DNA from: an uncultured Bdellovibrio sp.
Lineage (GTDB): Bacteria; Bdellovibrionota; Bdellovibrionia; Bdellovibrionales; Bdellovibrionaceae
NCBI RefSeq assembly: GCF_946478835.1
Contig: NZ_CAMLDV010000055.1
Location: 1 to 20,372, forward strand
Direction: 5' to 3'
Length of the DNA: 20,372 nt
In this document: positions 6,634-14,393 of the stretch, piece by piece
Layout: every line of letters begins with the position of its first letter
How positions within the stretch are numbered: the stretch's first letter is position 1
Program-made: the position numbers and the translations under genes
Notes under the pieces: model-generated
The model's database searches: none
What the model saw: only the letters and a program-made list of their open reading frames with translations
Told to the model about the DNA's origin: nothing

Positions 6634-7734
6634 TTAAATTTTTGTCGAGATCAGTGATATAAGTCCGCCTGCCAAAATCAAGACGGCCGTGGGAATTCGG
6701 GCTTTCAAAATAAGAATGAGTGAGACGATAAATAGTGTCACCCCCATCCACGAGACAACGATAGACTCTCCAAAAGTCCAGATGGTTGAAAGTAGCAATC
6801 CCAAAGATCCTGCGACGACGCCAGCAAGAATGGCGCGAAACTTCGGTGAAGAATTGAGCTTTGCATAAAGCGGAATGCTTAAAGCAACAAACAAGAATGC
6901 CGGTAAGAAGATTCCTAAAGTTGCGACAACGGCTCCCGGAAGTCCATGCATCAGGTAGCCAATAAAACTGGCGGTTGTAAAGACGGGGCCCGGAGTGAAT
7001 TGACCGACCGAAATCGCATCAAAAAGCTGCGCCTCTGTGAGCCAGGCGCGATTTTGTACAAACTCGGTTTGCAGAAAACTTAAAAGGACGTATCCACTTC
7101 CAAATAACAATGAACCGATTTTAAAAAAGACCCAAAACAAAGATCCCAATTCGTTTTTTTGCAATAGAAAGCGGCCAGTAATGAAAAGAGCCATCAAGCC
7201 GCACGTCATAAGAATCAAAACTTCAGAAGATCCCCGAGCTTTCAAATAAACGCTGGCGATGAAAACAAATAGAAGCACGACGTTTTGTTTCTGCGCCCAG
7301 AAGTCTTTTTGTAGAACTTCAGTGAACTTTTGAATACGCAAAAAACTTTTAAAGAATCTTTCAAAAGCAAAGACGATCACAGCCAAAACCACGGCCTTTG
7401 CGCCTAAAAGAAAATCATGGACCGCAGGAAGGCTCGCGTACTGCGTATAAAAATAAGCAACTACAGTAACAATCAAAAAAGCGGGGAGGATAAAACTTAT
7501 GCCTGCCAGCCAAAATCCCCACCATCCGGCTTGTTGGTAGCCAATGTGAATTGCAAGCTCTGTCGAGTTCGGACCCGGGATAATATTTGTGAGCGCAATA
7601 AGATCTAAGAATTTTTCGCGGGAAAGCCATTTACGACGATGAACGAATTCCTCTTCCATCATGGCGATGTGAGCTGCGGGGCCACCGAATGAAGTAGCCC
7701 CCAGCTTAAGAAACAACCAGATTAAATTAACCAC
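6634..7734 (-). CDS. chrA: ChrA-type (CHR family) chromate/anion transporter, two-domain form
   Basis: 366 residues, hydrophobic throughout with about ten or more membrane segments. It is the long form with two homologous halves. First half: FLKLGATSFGGPAAHIAMME (8-27), LIALTNIIPGPNSTELAIHI. Second half (about 205-270): FFKIGSLLFGSGYVLLSFLQ, AISVGQFTPGPVFTTASFIG. The repeated GG/GSG and PGP motifs mark the CHR family, whose known members export chromate; some may move other anions. Start: GTG at 7732-7734, overlapping the stop of the phosphotransacetylase-like piece by 8 bases, so it is probably coupled to maeB. Why an anion exporter should sit with malic enzyme is not clear from the sequence. 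Confidence 0.9.
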   Translation of the reverse strand: MVNLIWLFLKLGATSFGGPAAHIAMMEEEFVHRRKWLSREKFLDLIALTNIIPGPNSTELAIHIGYQQAGWWGFWLAGISFILPAFLIVTVVAYFYTQYASLPAVHDFLLGAKAVVLAVIVFAFERFFKSFLRIQKFTEVLQKDFWAQKQNVVLLFVFIASVYLKARGSSEVLILMTCGLMALFITGRFLLQKNELGSLFWVFFKIGSLLFGSGYVLLSFLQTEFVQNRAWLTEAQLFDAISVGQFTPGPVFTTASFIGYLMHGLPGAVVATLGIFLPAFLFVALSIPLYAKLNSSPKFRAILAGVVAGSLGLLLSTIWTFGESIVVSWMGVTLFIVSLILILKARIPTAVLILAGGLISLISTKI

Positions 7735-8362
7735 GAGCTTTCAGAACATCTTTGATGAACTGAGCTTCAAGAGCCGTGAATACAACAGAGTTCACGATGC
7801 CATCTACAGTCGTTGTTCTTTGTAGAACGTTGGCTGATCTGCGTACACCCATCAAGAAAGGTCCAATCACCTCCACTTTGCCAATTTGTTGGATCAACTT
7901 GTAAGTGATGTTGGAAGATTCCAAGTTCGGGAACACAAGAACGTTGGCGCCGCCTTTAAGTTCTGAGAATGGGAAAAGTCTTTCCATGATCTCAGGATTC
8001 ACAGCCGTGTCCGCTTGCATGTCACCATCAACGATAAGACCCGGGCGCAATTTTTTAACGATCTCTGCGGCACGTTTCATCTTCGCTGGAGTTTCACCGT
8101 CACCGCTGAAGTTTGAATAGCTGAGCATCGCAACACGCGGTTGAATGCCGAAGTACTCAACGATCTTCGCCGCTTGCAAAGCAATTTGCGCACATTGTTC
8201 TGCTGTCGGGTTGAAGTTCACAGTCGTGTCTGAAAGAACCAAGAACTTGTCTTCAAGTAGAATGAAGTTCAAACCTGCGGGAACGCCATTTTGATAAATA
8301 CCAATTGTTTGCAGGATTGGGCGAACGGCATCCGCATAATTGATGGAAGAGCCCGTCACCAT
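7727..8362 (-). CDS. maeB: Phosphotransacetylase-like C-terminal part of MaeB, separated by a frame change
   Basis: 211 residues that correspond to the C-terminal PTA-like domain of a MaeB malic enzyme (MVTGSSINYADAVRPILQTI at the start, RVAMLSYSNFS, VDGDMQADTAV, GGANVLVFPNLESSNITYKL). In full MaeB this domain follows the piece encoded just upstream without a break and is thought to be regulatory (acetyl-CoA binding) rather than a working phosphotransacetylase. Its ATG lies in the -1 frame and overlaps the upstream stop (ATGGTGA), with no good ribosome site, so translation would need coupling. About eight residues that normally join the two parts are missing. It may give a split but working enzyme or a decaying one. 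A stand-alone pta is unlikely because the N-terminal half of Pta is absent. Confidence 0.8.
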   Translation of the reverse strand: MVTGSSINYADAVRPILQTIGIYQNGVPAGLNFILLEDKFLVLSDTTVNFNPTAEQCAQIALQAAKIVEYFGIQPRVAMLSYSNFSGDGETPAKMKRAAEIVKKLRPGLIVDGDMQADTAVNPEIMERLFPFSELKGGANVLVFPNLESSNITYKLIQQIGKVEVIGPFLMGVRRSANVLQRTTTVDGIVNSVVFTALEAQFIKDVLKARG

Positions 8363-10026
8363 TTCATCGCCGCAAAGTAATTCGGCTCTGCCATGAGGCG
8401 TTCCGCCTCACGCAAGTTCACACCTTTACGTTGGCGTAAAGCATAGAGTTTCTCAACGAATGAATAGTACTTCGGATAGCTTGAAGGATGAATGATAGGA
8501 ACATCCTTCAACATCGGAATATCCAAGGCATTGATTTTTTCTTTTACGCGTTCCGGATAGCCAAGCAAAATTGGTTGGCAGATTCTTTCTTCAACCAAAG
8601 TCGCAAGAGCTTTCAAGATTTTCGTGCTAGTTCCCTCTGGGAAAACAATTCTCGGAAGTTCGCCACCGTTGGCTGCTGCATTTTGATGAACGCGGTTGAT
8701 CGCTGAACGGATGAAAACTTTTGAAGGTCCTTGAAGAGCTTCCAAAGTGTCGCGGTAAGAATCCCAGTCTTCAATTTTTTTCGTCGCAACACCTGAATCC
8801 ATCGCCGCTTTCGCAACTGCCGGAGCTACCCACATCAATACACGTGTGTCGAATGGTTTTGGAATCAAATACTCGCGACCAAATTTAAAGCTCTTACCAC
8901 CGTAAGTCGCAGAAACTTTTTCTGGAACGTCTTCACGAGCGAGTTTTGCCAAAGCGTGAACAGCCGCTAGTTTCATCTCTTCGTTGATTTGTGTTGAACG
9001 CGTGTCCAAAGCACCACGGAAGATAGAAGGGAAGCCCAAAACGTTATTCACTTGGTTTGGATAATCTGAACGGCCTGTCGCGATGATGGCATCCGGACGA
9101 GCTGCACGCGCTTTATCCGGCGTGATCTCTGGCTCAGGATTTGCCATCGCAAAGATGATTGGATCTTTGGACATGTCTTTAAGCATTTCAGGAGTCAAAG
9201 CTCCCGCAACAGAAAGACCGACGAAAACGTCAGCACCTTTTAAAGCCTCAGTCAAAGTGCGCGCTTCCGTTTCAGCCGCGAAGAACTCTTTGTATTTGTT
9301 CATACCCGCTGTGCGGCCTTTGTAGATCACACCTTGAGAGTCACACATGATGATGTTTTCACGACGTGCACCCAAAGCGATAAAGATTTTTGCGCAAGAG
9401 TTTGCAGAAGCTCCGGCACCGTTTACAACGATGCGCACGTTTTCCATTTTACGATTCGTGATCGCGCAGGCATTAAGCAAAGCTGCGCCAGATACGATTG
9501 CAGTTCCGTGTTGGTCATCATGGAAAACCGGAATGTTCATTTCTTTTTTCAAACGCTCTTCGATTTCAAAACACTCTGGCGCTTTGATATCTTCAAGATT
9601 GATTCCACCGAATGTAGGTTCAAGAACGCGAACCGCATTACAGAATGTATCAACGTCATTCGTCGCGACTTCGATATCGAAAACATCAATGCCTGCGAAT
9701 TGTTTAAAAAGAATTCCTTTTCCTTCCATCACGGGCTTACCCGCAGCTGGACCGATATTGCCAAGACCCAAAACGGCCGTTCCGTTAGAGATCACGGCAA
9801 CAAGATTTCCTTTGGCCGTGTAGTCGTAAACTTTGGAAGGATCTTTTGCGATGGCCTTACAAGGAGCTGCCACACCTGGAGAGTAAGCAAGAGAAAGGTC
9901 TTTCTCAGTCGCGCAAGGCTTCGAAGAAATAACTTCGATTTTTCCTGGTTTGCCTTGTTGGTGGTAAAGCAGAGCTTCTTGATCAAGGTTGCTAATGCCA
10001 GTTTTGGTTTCAGTTTTCGTATCCAA
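8356..10026 (-). CDS. maeB: NADP-type malic enzyme, catalytic part (MaeB, split)
   Basis: 556 residues. Malic enzyme turns malate and NADP+ into pyruvate, CO2 and NADPH. Visible motifs: SLAYSPGVA (Y48), GLGNIGPAAGKPVMEGKG (88-104), LEDIKAPECFEIE (145-157) and FHDDQHGTA (168-176) for metal and substrate, and NAD(P)-binding VVNGAGASA (200-208). From about residue 440 the PTA-like domain begins (PRIVFPEGTSTKILKALATL) but stops after NYFAAMKW, where typical MaeB proteins continue. Together with the next gene it totals 767 residues, close to the family's usual size of about 760. Start: TTG at 10024-10026, well placed 5 bases after AAAGGAG. That AAGGAG also forms a short palindrome with the CTCCTT beside it (AAGGAG-C-CTCCTT). 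Confidence 0.92.
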   Translation of the reverse strand: MDTKTETKTGISNLDQEALLYHQQGKPGKIEVISSKPCATEKDLSLAYSPGVAAPCKAIAKDPSKVYDYTAKGNLVAVISNGTAVLGLGNIGPAAGKPVMEGKGILFKQFAGIDVFDIEVATNDVDTFCNAVRVLEPTFGGINLEDIKAPECFEIEERLKKEMNIPVFHDDQHGTAIVSGAALLNACAITNRKMENVRIVVNGAGASANSCAKIFIALGARRENIIMCDSQGVIYKGRTAGMNKYKEFFAAETEARTLTEALKGADVFVGLSVAGALTPEMLKDMSKDPIIFAMANPEPEITPDKARAARPDAIIATGRSDYPNQVNNVLGFPSIFRGALDTRSTQINEEMKLAAVHALAKLAREDVPEKVSATYGGKSFKFGREYLIPKPFDTRVLMWVAPAVAKAAMDSGVATKKIEDWDSYRDTLEALQGPSKVFIRSAINRVHQNAAANGGELPRIVFPEGTSTKILKALATLVEERICQPILLGYPERVKEKINALDIPMLKDVPIIHPSSYPKYYSFVEKLYALRQRKGVNLREAERLMAEPNYFAAMKW

Positions 10027-10461
10027 GGAGGCTCCTTTGTTGTGCCTTTGCTAGCTGTTAAACGAGGCTCTCGATAAGAGAATTTTATCAACCCATTTCA
10101 AGGGGTTAGCGAAAGCCTTGCGACAAGTGCCATTACTCTACAAGAGGGGGCAAGAGAGGGTCAATGTATCGAGACTTTGGCGCAGGGGGTAAGTTCAGAG
10201 GAAGTCTCTGAGAAGGCTGCGCTAAAAATGAAAAAGCCTCCGTTAGTGTTTCGGCCCGCAAAGAGCGACACTTTCTCAAGTTTAGAGTTCTGCCTCTATA
10301 AAAGGCATTCTTTCTCAAGACAGATAAGGGTTTGAGCTTGCTGAAGACTAAGACGCGCACTGCGTCAGGTCTAGGCTGCTCACATTTCCCACTCTTTATA
10401 TTTGGTGGAATGACCGAAAAGACATATGATTTTAATGGCTTATACAACTAAGGAGACGCGC
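10027..10461. other. Gene-free divergent region with nested inverted repeats; possible structured RNA
   Basis: 435 bases between maeB (minus) and fadA (plus). It holds four inverted repeats in a row. GCGCAG/CTGCGC (10180-10185, 10217-10222) encloses TCAGAG/CTCTGA (10195-10200, 10206-10211). A looser GTGT..ACAC pair lies near 10247-10272. TGCCT/AGGCA spans 10291-10307. A 50-base imperfect hairpin covers 10333-10382 with arms TGAGC, AGAC, GACGC pairing with GCGTC, GTCT, GCTCA. CTTTCTCAAG occurs at 10271-10280 and again, less one base, at 10311-10319. No protein frame here looks real. No known RNA family motif (RNase P, tmRNA, 6S, SRP) was convincing, and which strand would be transcribed is unclear. 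Confidence 0.35.
10402..10430 (+). promoter_or_regulatory. Candidate sigma-70 promoter for fadA
   Basis: TTGGTG (10402-10407), 17 bases, TATGAT (10425-10430). The -10 box matches 5 of 6 and the -35 box 3 of 6. A start near 10437 lies upstream of the AAGGAG at 10450 and supports the fadA start at 10462 rather than the ATG at 10426. Confidence 0.45.
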
Positions 10462-11805
10462 ATGAAATCACCACGTGATGTGGTTCTTGTTGAAGGTGTT
10501 CGCACACCATTTGCAAAAGCGGGAACAAAACTTAAAAAAGTTCATCCTGCGGAACTCGGAAAAACAGCTCTTAAACAACTCATCGCTCAGACAAATTTGG
10601 ATGTGAACAGTGTTGATGAAGTGATCATCGGTAACACAGGCAATCCTCCTGATGCAGTGAATATTTCGCGCGTTGTTGCTTTGAATGCAGGCATTCCTTT
10701 GAAAACTTCTGCATACACTGTGCACAGAAACTGTGCTTCGGCGTTGGAGTCCATCTCTAACGGTTACGAAAAAATCAAATCCGGAACAATGGATGTTGTT
10801 CTTGCCGGTGGTACAGAGAGCATGTCACAAATGCCAACTCTTCCGCCGAAAAAGTTCCAAGATATTTACAACAATCTTTTTGCAGCGAAAGGTCCGAAGC
10901 AAGCCTTGCCGTTGTTGTGGCAGCTTTTTAAAGCGGACGTGAATCAAATCAAAGCTCTTCTTCAAGGCAATATGAAGGATGATTACTTCCCGCAAATTTC
11001 TGTGATGTTGGGACTGACGGATCCTTTTGTTGGAATCAACATGGGACAAACAGCAGAGATCTTGGCGAAAGAGTGGGGTCTTTCTCGCGAGATGCAAGAT
11101 AAGTTCGCTCTTCGCTCGCATCACTTGGCTGCCAAGGCGATGAAAGAAGGTCGTATGAAGGAAGAGTCCACACCTGTGTACTTGGCTCCTGAATACAAAG
11201 AAGTGATCGCGGATGACGTAGGTCCTCGTGACAATCAAACGATGGAAGCTTTGCAAAAACTAAAACCATTCTTTGATAAAGCCACAGGTTCTATCACGGC
11301 GGGGAATTCGTGCCCTATCACGGATGGTGCTGCGATGGTGCTTTTGATGTCTCGTGAAAAAGCAGATTCACTTGGTTACAAACCACTTGCTAGAATTCGT
11401 TCTTACGCGTTTGCGGGTCTTGAGCCTGAGCGTATGGGACTTGGTCCTGCATACTCAACTCCAGTAGCGCTAAAGCGCGCGGGTCTTTCTTTGAAAGACA
11501 TGGGCCTTGTTGAGTTGAACGAAGCTTTTGCAGCTCAAGTGATGGCCTGCCAAAGAGCTTTGAACTCGGACAAATTCGCTCAAGAAAAATTGGGCTTGTC
11601 TGCAAAAGTGGGCGAGATCAGCGATGACATCTTGAACGTCAACGGGGGAGCGATCGCATTGGGTCACCCGGTAGGCGCAACAGGAACACGCATTGTTCTT
11701 ACATTGGCAAAAGAAATGAAACGCAGAAATGTTCAATTCGGTCTATCGACACTTTGTATTGGTGGCGGTCAGGGTGGATCTATGATTCTTGAGAACGAGG
11801 GATAA
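10462..11805 (+). CDS. fadA: Acetyl-CoA acyltransferase (thiolase, FadI/FadA type)
   Basis: 447 residues. It carries out the last step of beta-oxidation, cleaving 3-ketoacyl-CoA with CoA to acetyl-CoA and a shortened acyl-CoA. The thiolase triad is present: nucleophile C91 (VHRNCASALESISNG), H402 (NGGAIALGHPVGATGTR) and C432 (STLCIGGGQGG). Its length is nearer to FadI and trifunctional-enzyme beta subunits (about 435-475) than to short AtoB-type thiolases (about 390). Start: ATG at 10462 with AAGGAG 6 bases upstream; the earlier ATG at 10426 lies in the probable promoter. fadB follows after 243 bases on the same strand, and the two products normally form one complex. A long inverted repeat begins at its stop codon. 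Confidence 0.93.
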   Translation: MKSPRDVVLVEGVRTPFAKAGTKLKKVHPAELGKTALKQLIAQTNLDVNSVDEVIIGNTGNPPDAVNISRVVALNAGIPLKTSAYTVHRNCASALESISNGYEKIKSGTMDVVLAGGTESMSQMPTLPPKKFQDIYNNLFAAKGPKQALPLLWQLFKADVNQIKALLQGNMKDDYFPQISVMLGLTDPFVGINMGQTAEILAKEWGLSREMQDKFALRSHHLAAKAMKEGRMKEESTPVYLAPEYKEVIADDVGPRDNQTMEALQKLKPFFDKATGSITAGNSCPITDGAAMVLLMSREKADSLGYKPLARIRSYAFAGLEPERMGLGPAYSTPVALKRAGLSLKDMGLVELNEAFAAQVMACQRALNSDKFAQEKLGLSAKVGEISDDILNVNGGAIALGHPVGATGTRIVLTLAKEMKRRNVQFGLSTLCIGGGQGGSMILENEG

Positions 11806-11968
11806 AAAAAGCCCTCGTTGCCGTAGCCAAGAGGACAGAGCCTAGCTCTTCCCTCACTGGCTTCGGACAGTCCTCGCGGACGCGGTCCCGTTGGGACCTG
11901 CTGCTGTGGAACTTGCCATTGAGTGAAGAGCTAGGCTCTGTCCTCTTGGCTACGGAAGAGGTTCTTTT
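11805..11968. repeat. Long inverted repeat (giant hairpin) between fadA and fadB
   Basis: Arms of 31 identical bases: 11821-11851 (starting CCGTAGCCAAGAGG) and 11925-11955 (ending CCTCTTGGCTACGG). Pairing runs inward another 13 bases with two mismatches (11852-11860 region with 11916-11924), giving roughly 42 base pairs. The loop holds a second perfect hairpin, GGTCCC-GTT-GGGACC (11884-11898). Outward, AAAAG and CCTC (from about 11807) can pair loosely with GAGG and CTTTT (11958-11968), so the whole looks like an oversized terminator ending in TTTT. A further pair, AACGAGGG/CCCTCGTT (11794-11801, 11812-11819), spans the fadA stop. No flanking target duplication is evident. It could be a mobile palindromic element (MITE/REP-like), a terminator, or an RNase III processing site. 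Confidence 0.75.
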
Positions 11969-12048
11969 GCATCTTCCTAAGAATGTGTTTGGTGCGTTTT
12001 GGTTGTAGTAGTTCGTTTTTTGATTTTGCAACTTAGGAGTTTTTCAAA

Positions 12049-14202
12049 ATGTCTATTCAAGAAAGTATTAAAATTGTTCCTCAAGGTGAGATCGCAGTTG
12101 TTGAGTTTGATCTTGTCGGGGAGAAAGTAAATAAATTTTCGACTCCAGTGATGATGAGACTTCAAGAAGTTCTTGGTGAGCTTAAGAAGTCTTCTTATAA
12201 AGCTGTGATCTTTAAATCTAACAAACCAAAAATCTTTATTGCTGGTGCCGATATCGAAGAGATCAAAGGCATGACCACGAAAGAGCAGTTCGATGCTGCC
12301 GTTAAAGGCGGTCAAGATGTGATGAACATGGTGGAAGATCTTCCAATGCCGACAATCGCTGCTGTGAATGGCGCTTGTATGGGTGGTGGTTGTGAGTTCA
12401 TCTTGGCTTGTGATTATCGTATTGCTTCTGAAGACAATTCGACAAAGATTGGTCTTCCGGAAATTCAGTTGGGTATCTTGCCAGGTTTTGGCGGAACTCA
12501 GCGTATGCCTCGCGTTCTTGGTTTGCAAGCCTCTTTGGATATCATCCTGGCTGGTAAATCAGTAAATGCAAAAAAAGCATTGAAGATCGGTCTTGTTGAT
12601 AAAATGGTTCACCCGAACTTGCTTGATGAGCAAGCGGTGAAGTGGGCGAAAGAGATTATCGCAGGCGGCGGTAAAAAACGTCGTAAAAAGTTTGAAGCCA
12701 AAGGTGCGATGAACAAAGTTCTTGAGAGTGCTTTGGGTCGCGGCATTGTTTTCAAAAAAGCGCGCGAAGGTGTGATGAAAGCGACGAAGGGTCACTATCC
12801 CGCTCCTTTGAAAGCTCTTGAAGTCATTCAAAAAACTTACGGCATGTCTGATCGCGATGCGGGAATGCGCATTGAGCGTGAAGGTTTCTGTGAGTTGGGC
12901 GTGACTGAGATCTCTAAAAACTTGATTCATGTTTACTATCTGACAGAGATGGTGAAAAAACAAAATGGTGTTCCGGGCGTTGATGTAAAACCAAAAGAAG
13001 TCAAAGCCATCGGTATCTTGGGAGCGGGAACAATGGGTGGTGGTATCGCCTATGTTGCTGCTGACAAAGGCATTCAAGTACGCATGAAAGACTTAAACCA
13101 AGAAGCTTTGGGTAAAGGTCTTAAGCATGCCAGCGATCTTTGGATGAAGCTTCTTAAGCGTAAATCCATCGATAAATATCAATTCCAACAAAAGATGGAT
13201 GCTGTTTCTGTAACGACTGACTATTCAGGTTTTAAAAATCTAGATGTTGTTGTTGAAGCCATTGTCGAAGACATGGGTATCAAACAAAAAGTCATCGGGG
13301 AGTGTGCTGGTCAAATGCGCCCAGACGCGATCATCGCAACGAATACAAGTTCGTTGTCTGTGACAGAGATGTCTAAAGGGCATCCTCGTCCAGAATACTT
13401 TGCGGGAATGCACTTCTTCAACCCAGTGAACAAGATGCCTCTTGTTGAAGTTATTCGCGGCGAAAAAACGTCTGACGAAACAATTTCAACAATCTACGAA
13501 TTGTCTAAGAAGATGGGCAAAATGCCTGTCGTTGTTAAAGACGGTCCGGGCTTCTTGGTGAATCGTTTGCTCATGCCATACATGGCAGAAGCCGCGTTCT
13601 TGATGCAAGAAGGAATGAGCATTGAAGTGGTTGATAAGGCCTACGTGCAAGATTTCGGTATGCCAATGGGACCTTTCGAGCTTATGGACGAAGTCGGTCT
13701 TGATGTGTGCTTGAAAGTTCTTAAGATCTTTAAGAAAGCTTTCGGAGACCGCATTGAAGTCGCTCCTTGTATGGAAGCTCTTGAAAAGTCAGGAAGACTT
13801 GGTCGTAAAAACGGAAAAGGTTTTTACCACTACTCTGAAGACGGCAAGCGCGGTGACGTAGATCAATCTATTTACGCAGCTCTTGGCTTGGGACAACCAA
13901 CAAATCCATACGATACAAAAGAGTGCATCGAGCGCGGTGTGTTTGCGATGGTGAACGAGGTGTCTTTGGCATTGATCGAAGACCGCATCGTAGAAACTCC
14001 AAATGAAGTAGACCTTGCGATGATCATGGGTACGGGATTCCCTCCATTCCGCGGTGGTTTGATGAAGTACACTGACTCCGTTGGTACACAATACGTGGCC
14101 GATCAGTTGGCAATGTACGCTTCAAGTCGTAAAGCTTCTCGTTTGAAACCATCAACGCCGTTAACAAACATGGCGAAATCAAACAGCAAGTTTTATAAAT
14201 AA
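12049..14202 (+). CDS. fadB: Enoyl-CoA hydratase / 3-hydroxyacyl-CoA dehydrogenase (FadB/FadJ)
   Basis: 717 residues, the usual length for FadB/FadJ. The N-terminal crotonase domain (about 1-200) hydrates enoyl-CoA: oxyanion-hole IAGADIEEIK, GACMGGGCEFILACDYRIAS with E116, and GLPEIQLGILPGFGG with E138, the two catalytic glutamates. The dehydrogenase part starts with the NAD-binding GILGAGTMGGGIA (from about 322), carries catalytic H455 in GMHFFNPV and E467, and ends in C-terminal helical domains with FPPFRGG. Together with the thiolase upstream it completes beta-oxidation after the acyl-CoA dehydrogenase, which is not in the window. Start: ATG with AGGAG about 9 bases upstream. A clean terminator follows at 14228-14260. 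Confidence 0.95.
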   Translation: MSIQESIKIVPQGEIAVVEFDLVGEKVNKFSTPVMMRLQEVLGELKKSSYKAVIFKSNKPKIFIAGADIEEIKGMTTKEQFDAAVKGGQDVMNMVEDLPMPTIAAVNGACMGGGCEFILACDYRIASEDNSTKIGLPEIQLGILPGFGGTQRMPRVLGLQASLDIILAGKSVNAKKALKIGLVDKMVHPNLLDEQAVKWAKEIIAGGGKKRRKKFEAKGAMNKVLESALGRGIVFKKAREGVMKATKGHYPAPLKALEVIQKTYGMSDRDAGMRIEREGFCELGVTEISKNLIHVYYLTEMVKKQNGVPGVDVKPKEVKAIGILGAGTMGGGIAYVAADKGIQVRMKDLNQEALGKGLKHASDLWMKLLKRKSIDKYQFQQKMDAVSVTTDYSGFKNLDVVVEAIVEDMGIKQKVIGECAGQMRPDAIIATNTSSLSVTEMSKGHPRPEYFAGMHFFNPVNKMPLVEVIRGEKTSDETISTIYELSKKMGKMPVVVKDGPGFLVNRLLMPYMAEAAFLMQEGMSIEVVDKAYVQDFGMPMGPFELMDEVGLDVCLKVLKIFKKAFGDRIEVAPCMEALEKSGRLGRKNGKGFYHYSEDGKRGDVDQSIYAALGLGQPTNPYDTKECIERGVFAMVNEVSLALIEDRIVETPNEVDLAMIMGTGFPPFRGGLMKYTDSVGTQYVADQLAMYASSRKASRLKPSTPLTNMAKSNSKFYK

Positions 14203-14227
14203 TCAGTTCTAAAATTTAGAATAAGTG

Positions 14228-14260
14228 AAAGAGCCAACTGAAGAAGTTGGCTCTTTTTTT
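14228..14260 (+). terminator. Intrinsic terminator after fadB
   Basis: AAAGAGCCAACT (14228-14239) pairs perfectly with AGTTGGCTCTTT (14245-14256) around the loop GAAGA, followed by a run of seven T. Confidence 0.92.
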
Positions 14261-14355
14261 ATGTTGTAATCTTGGGGCTCTCTAGTGTCCAGTCGATGTT
14301 CGGACATGAAAGACGCTTTCGAAACTCGCTGTTTGAAATACCATTTTGCGACTGA

Positions 14356-14382
14356 TGACTCCCTTTGCAAGAGGGGAGGTCA
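14356..14382 (+). promoter_or_regulatory. Leader hairpin with GCAA tetraloop before the small membrane protein gene
   Basis: TGAC-TCCCTTT pairs with GAGGGGA-GTCA, with one bulged G, closing a GCAA (GNRA) loop. It buries one purine-rich site (GGGGAGG) and reaches the ATG at 14382. A second GGAGG at 14384-14388 stays free and serves the ATG at 14394. Confidence 0.4.
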
Positions 14383-14393
14383 TGGAGGTTCGT

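Noticed and set aside
7727..8362. Independent phosphate acetyltransferase (pta) gene
   Set aside because: It contains only the last part of the PTA domain; the first part is encoded at the end of the upstream maeB frame.
9334..10077. Long + strand open frame of 247 codons
   Set aside because: It lies wholly antisense to the maeB catalytic gene, whose motifs are unmistakable; its translation is rich in Phe, Arg and Cys and resembles no protein.
10195..10330. RNase P or tmRNA gene in the fadA upstream region
   Set aside because: A GAGGAAGTC stretch recalls the RNase P core, but the conserved 3' core (ACAGAA...) and a tmRNA tag frame are both missing.
10133..10447. Minus-strand open frame of 104 codons in the maeB-fadA gap
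   Set aside because: No ribosome site, composition unlike the neighbours, and it runs through the inverted repeats and the fadA promoter.
11821..11955. CRISPR repeat unit
   Set aside because: There is one inverted pair only, with no series of direct repeats and spacers.
11977..12528. Minus-strand open frame of 183 codons
   Set aside because: Antisense to the start of fadB, which is certain from its catalytic motifs.
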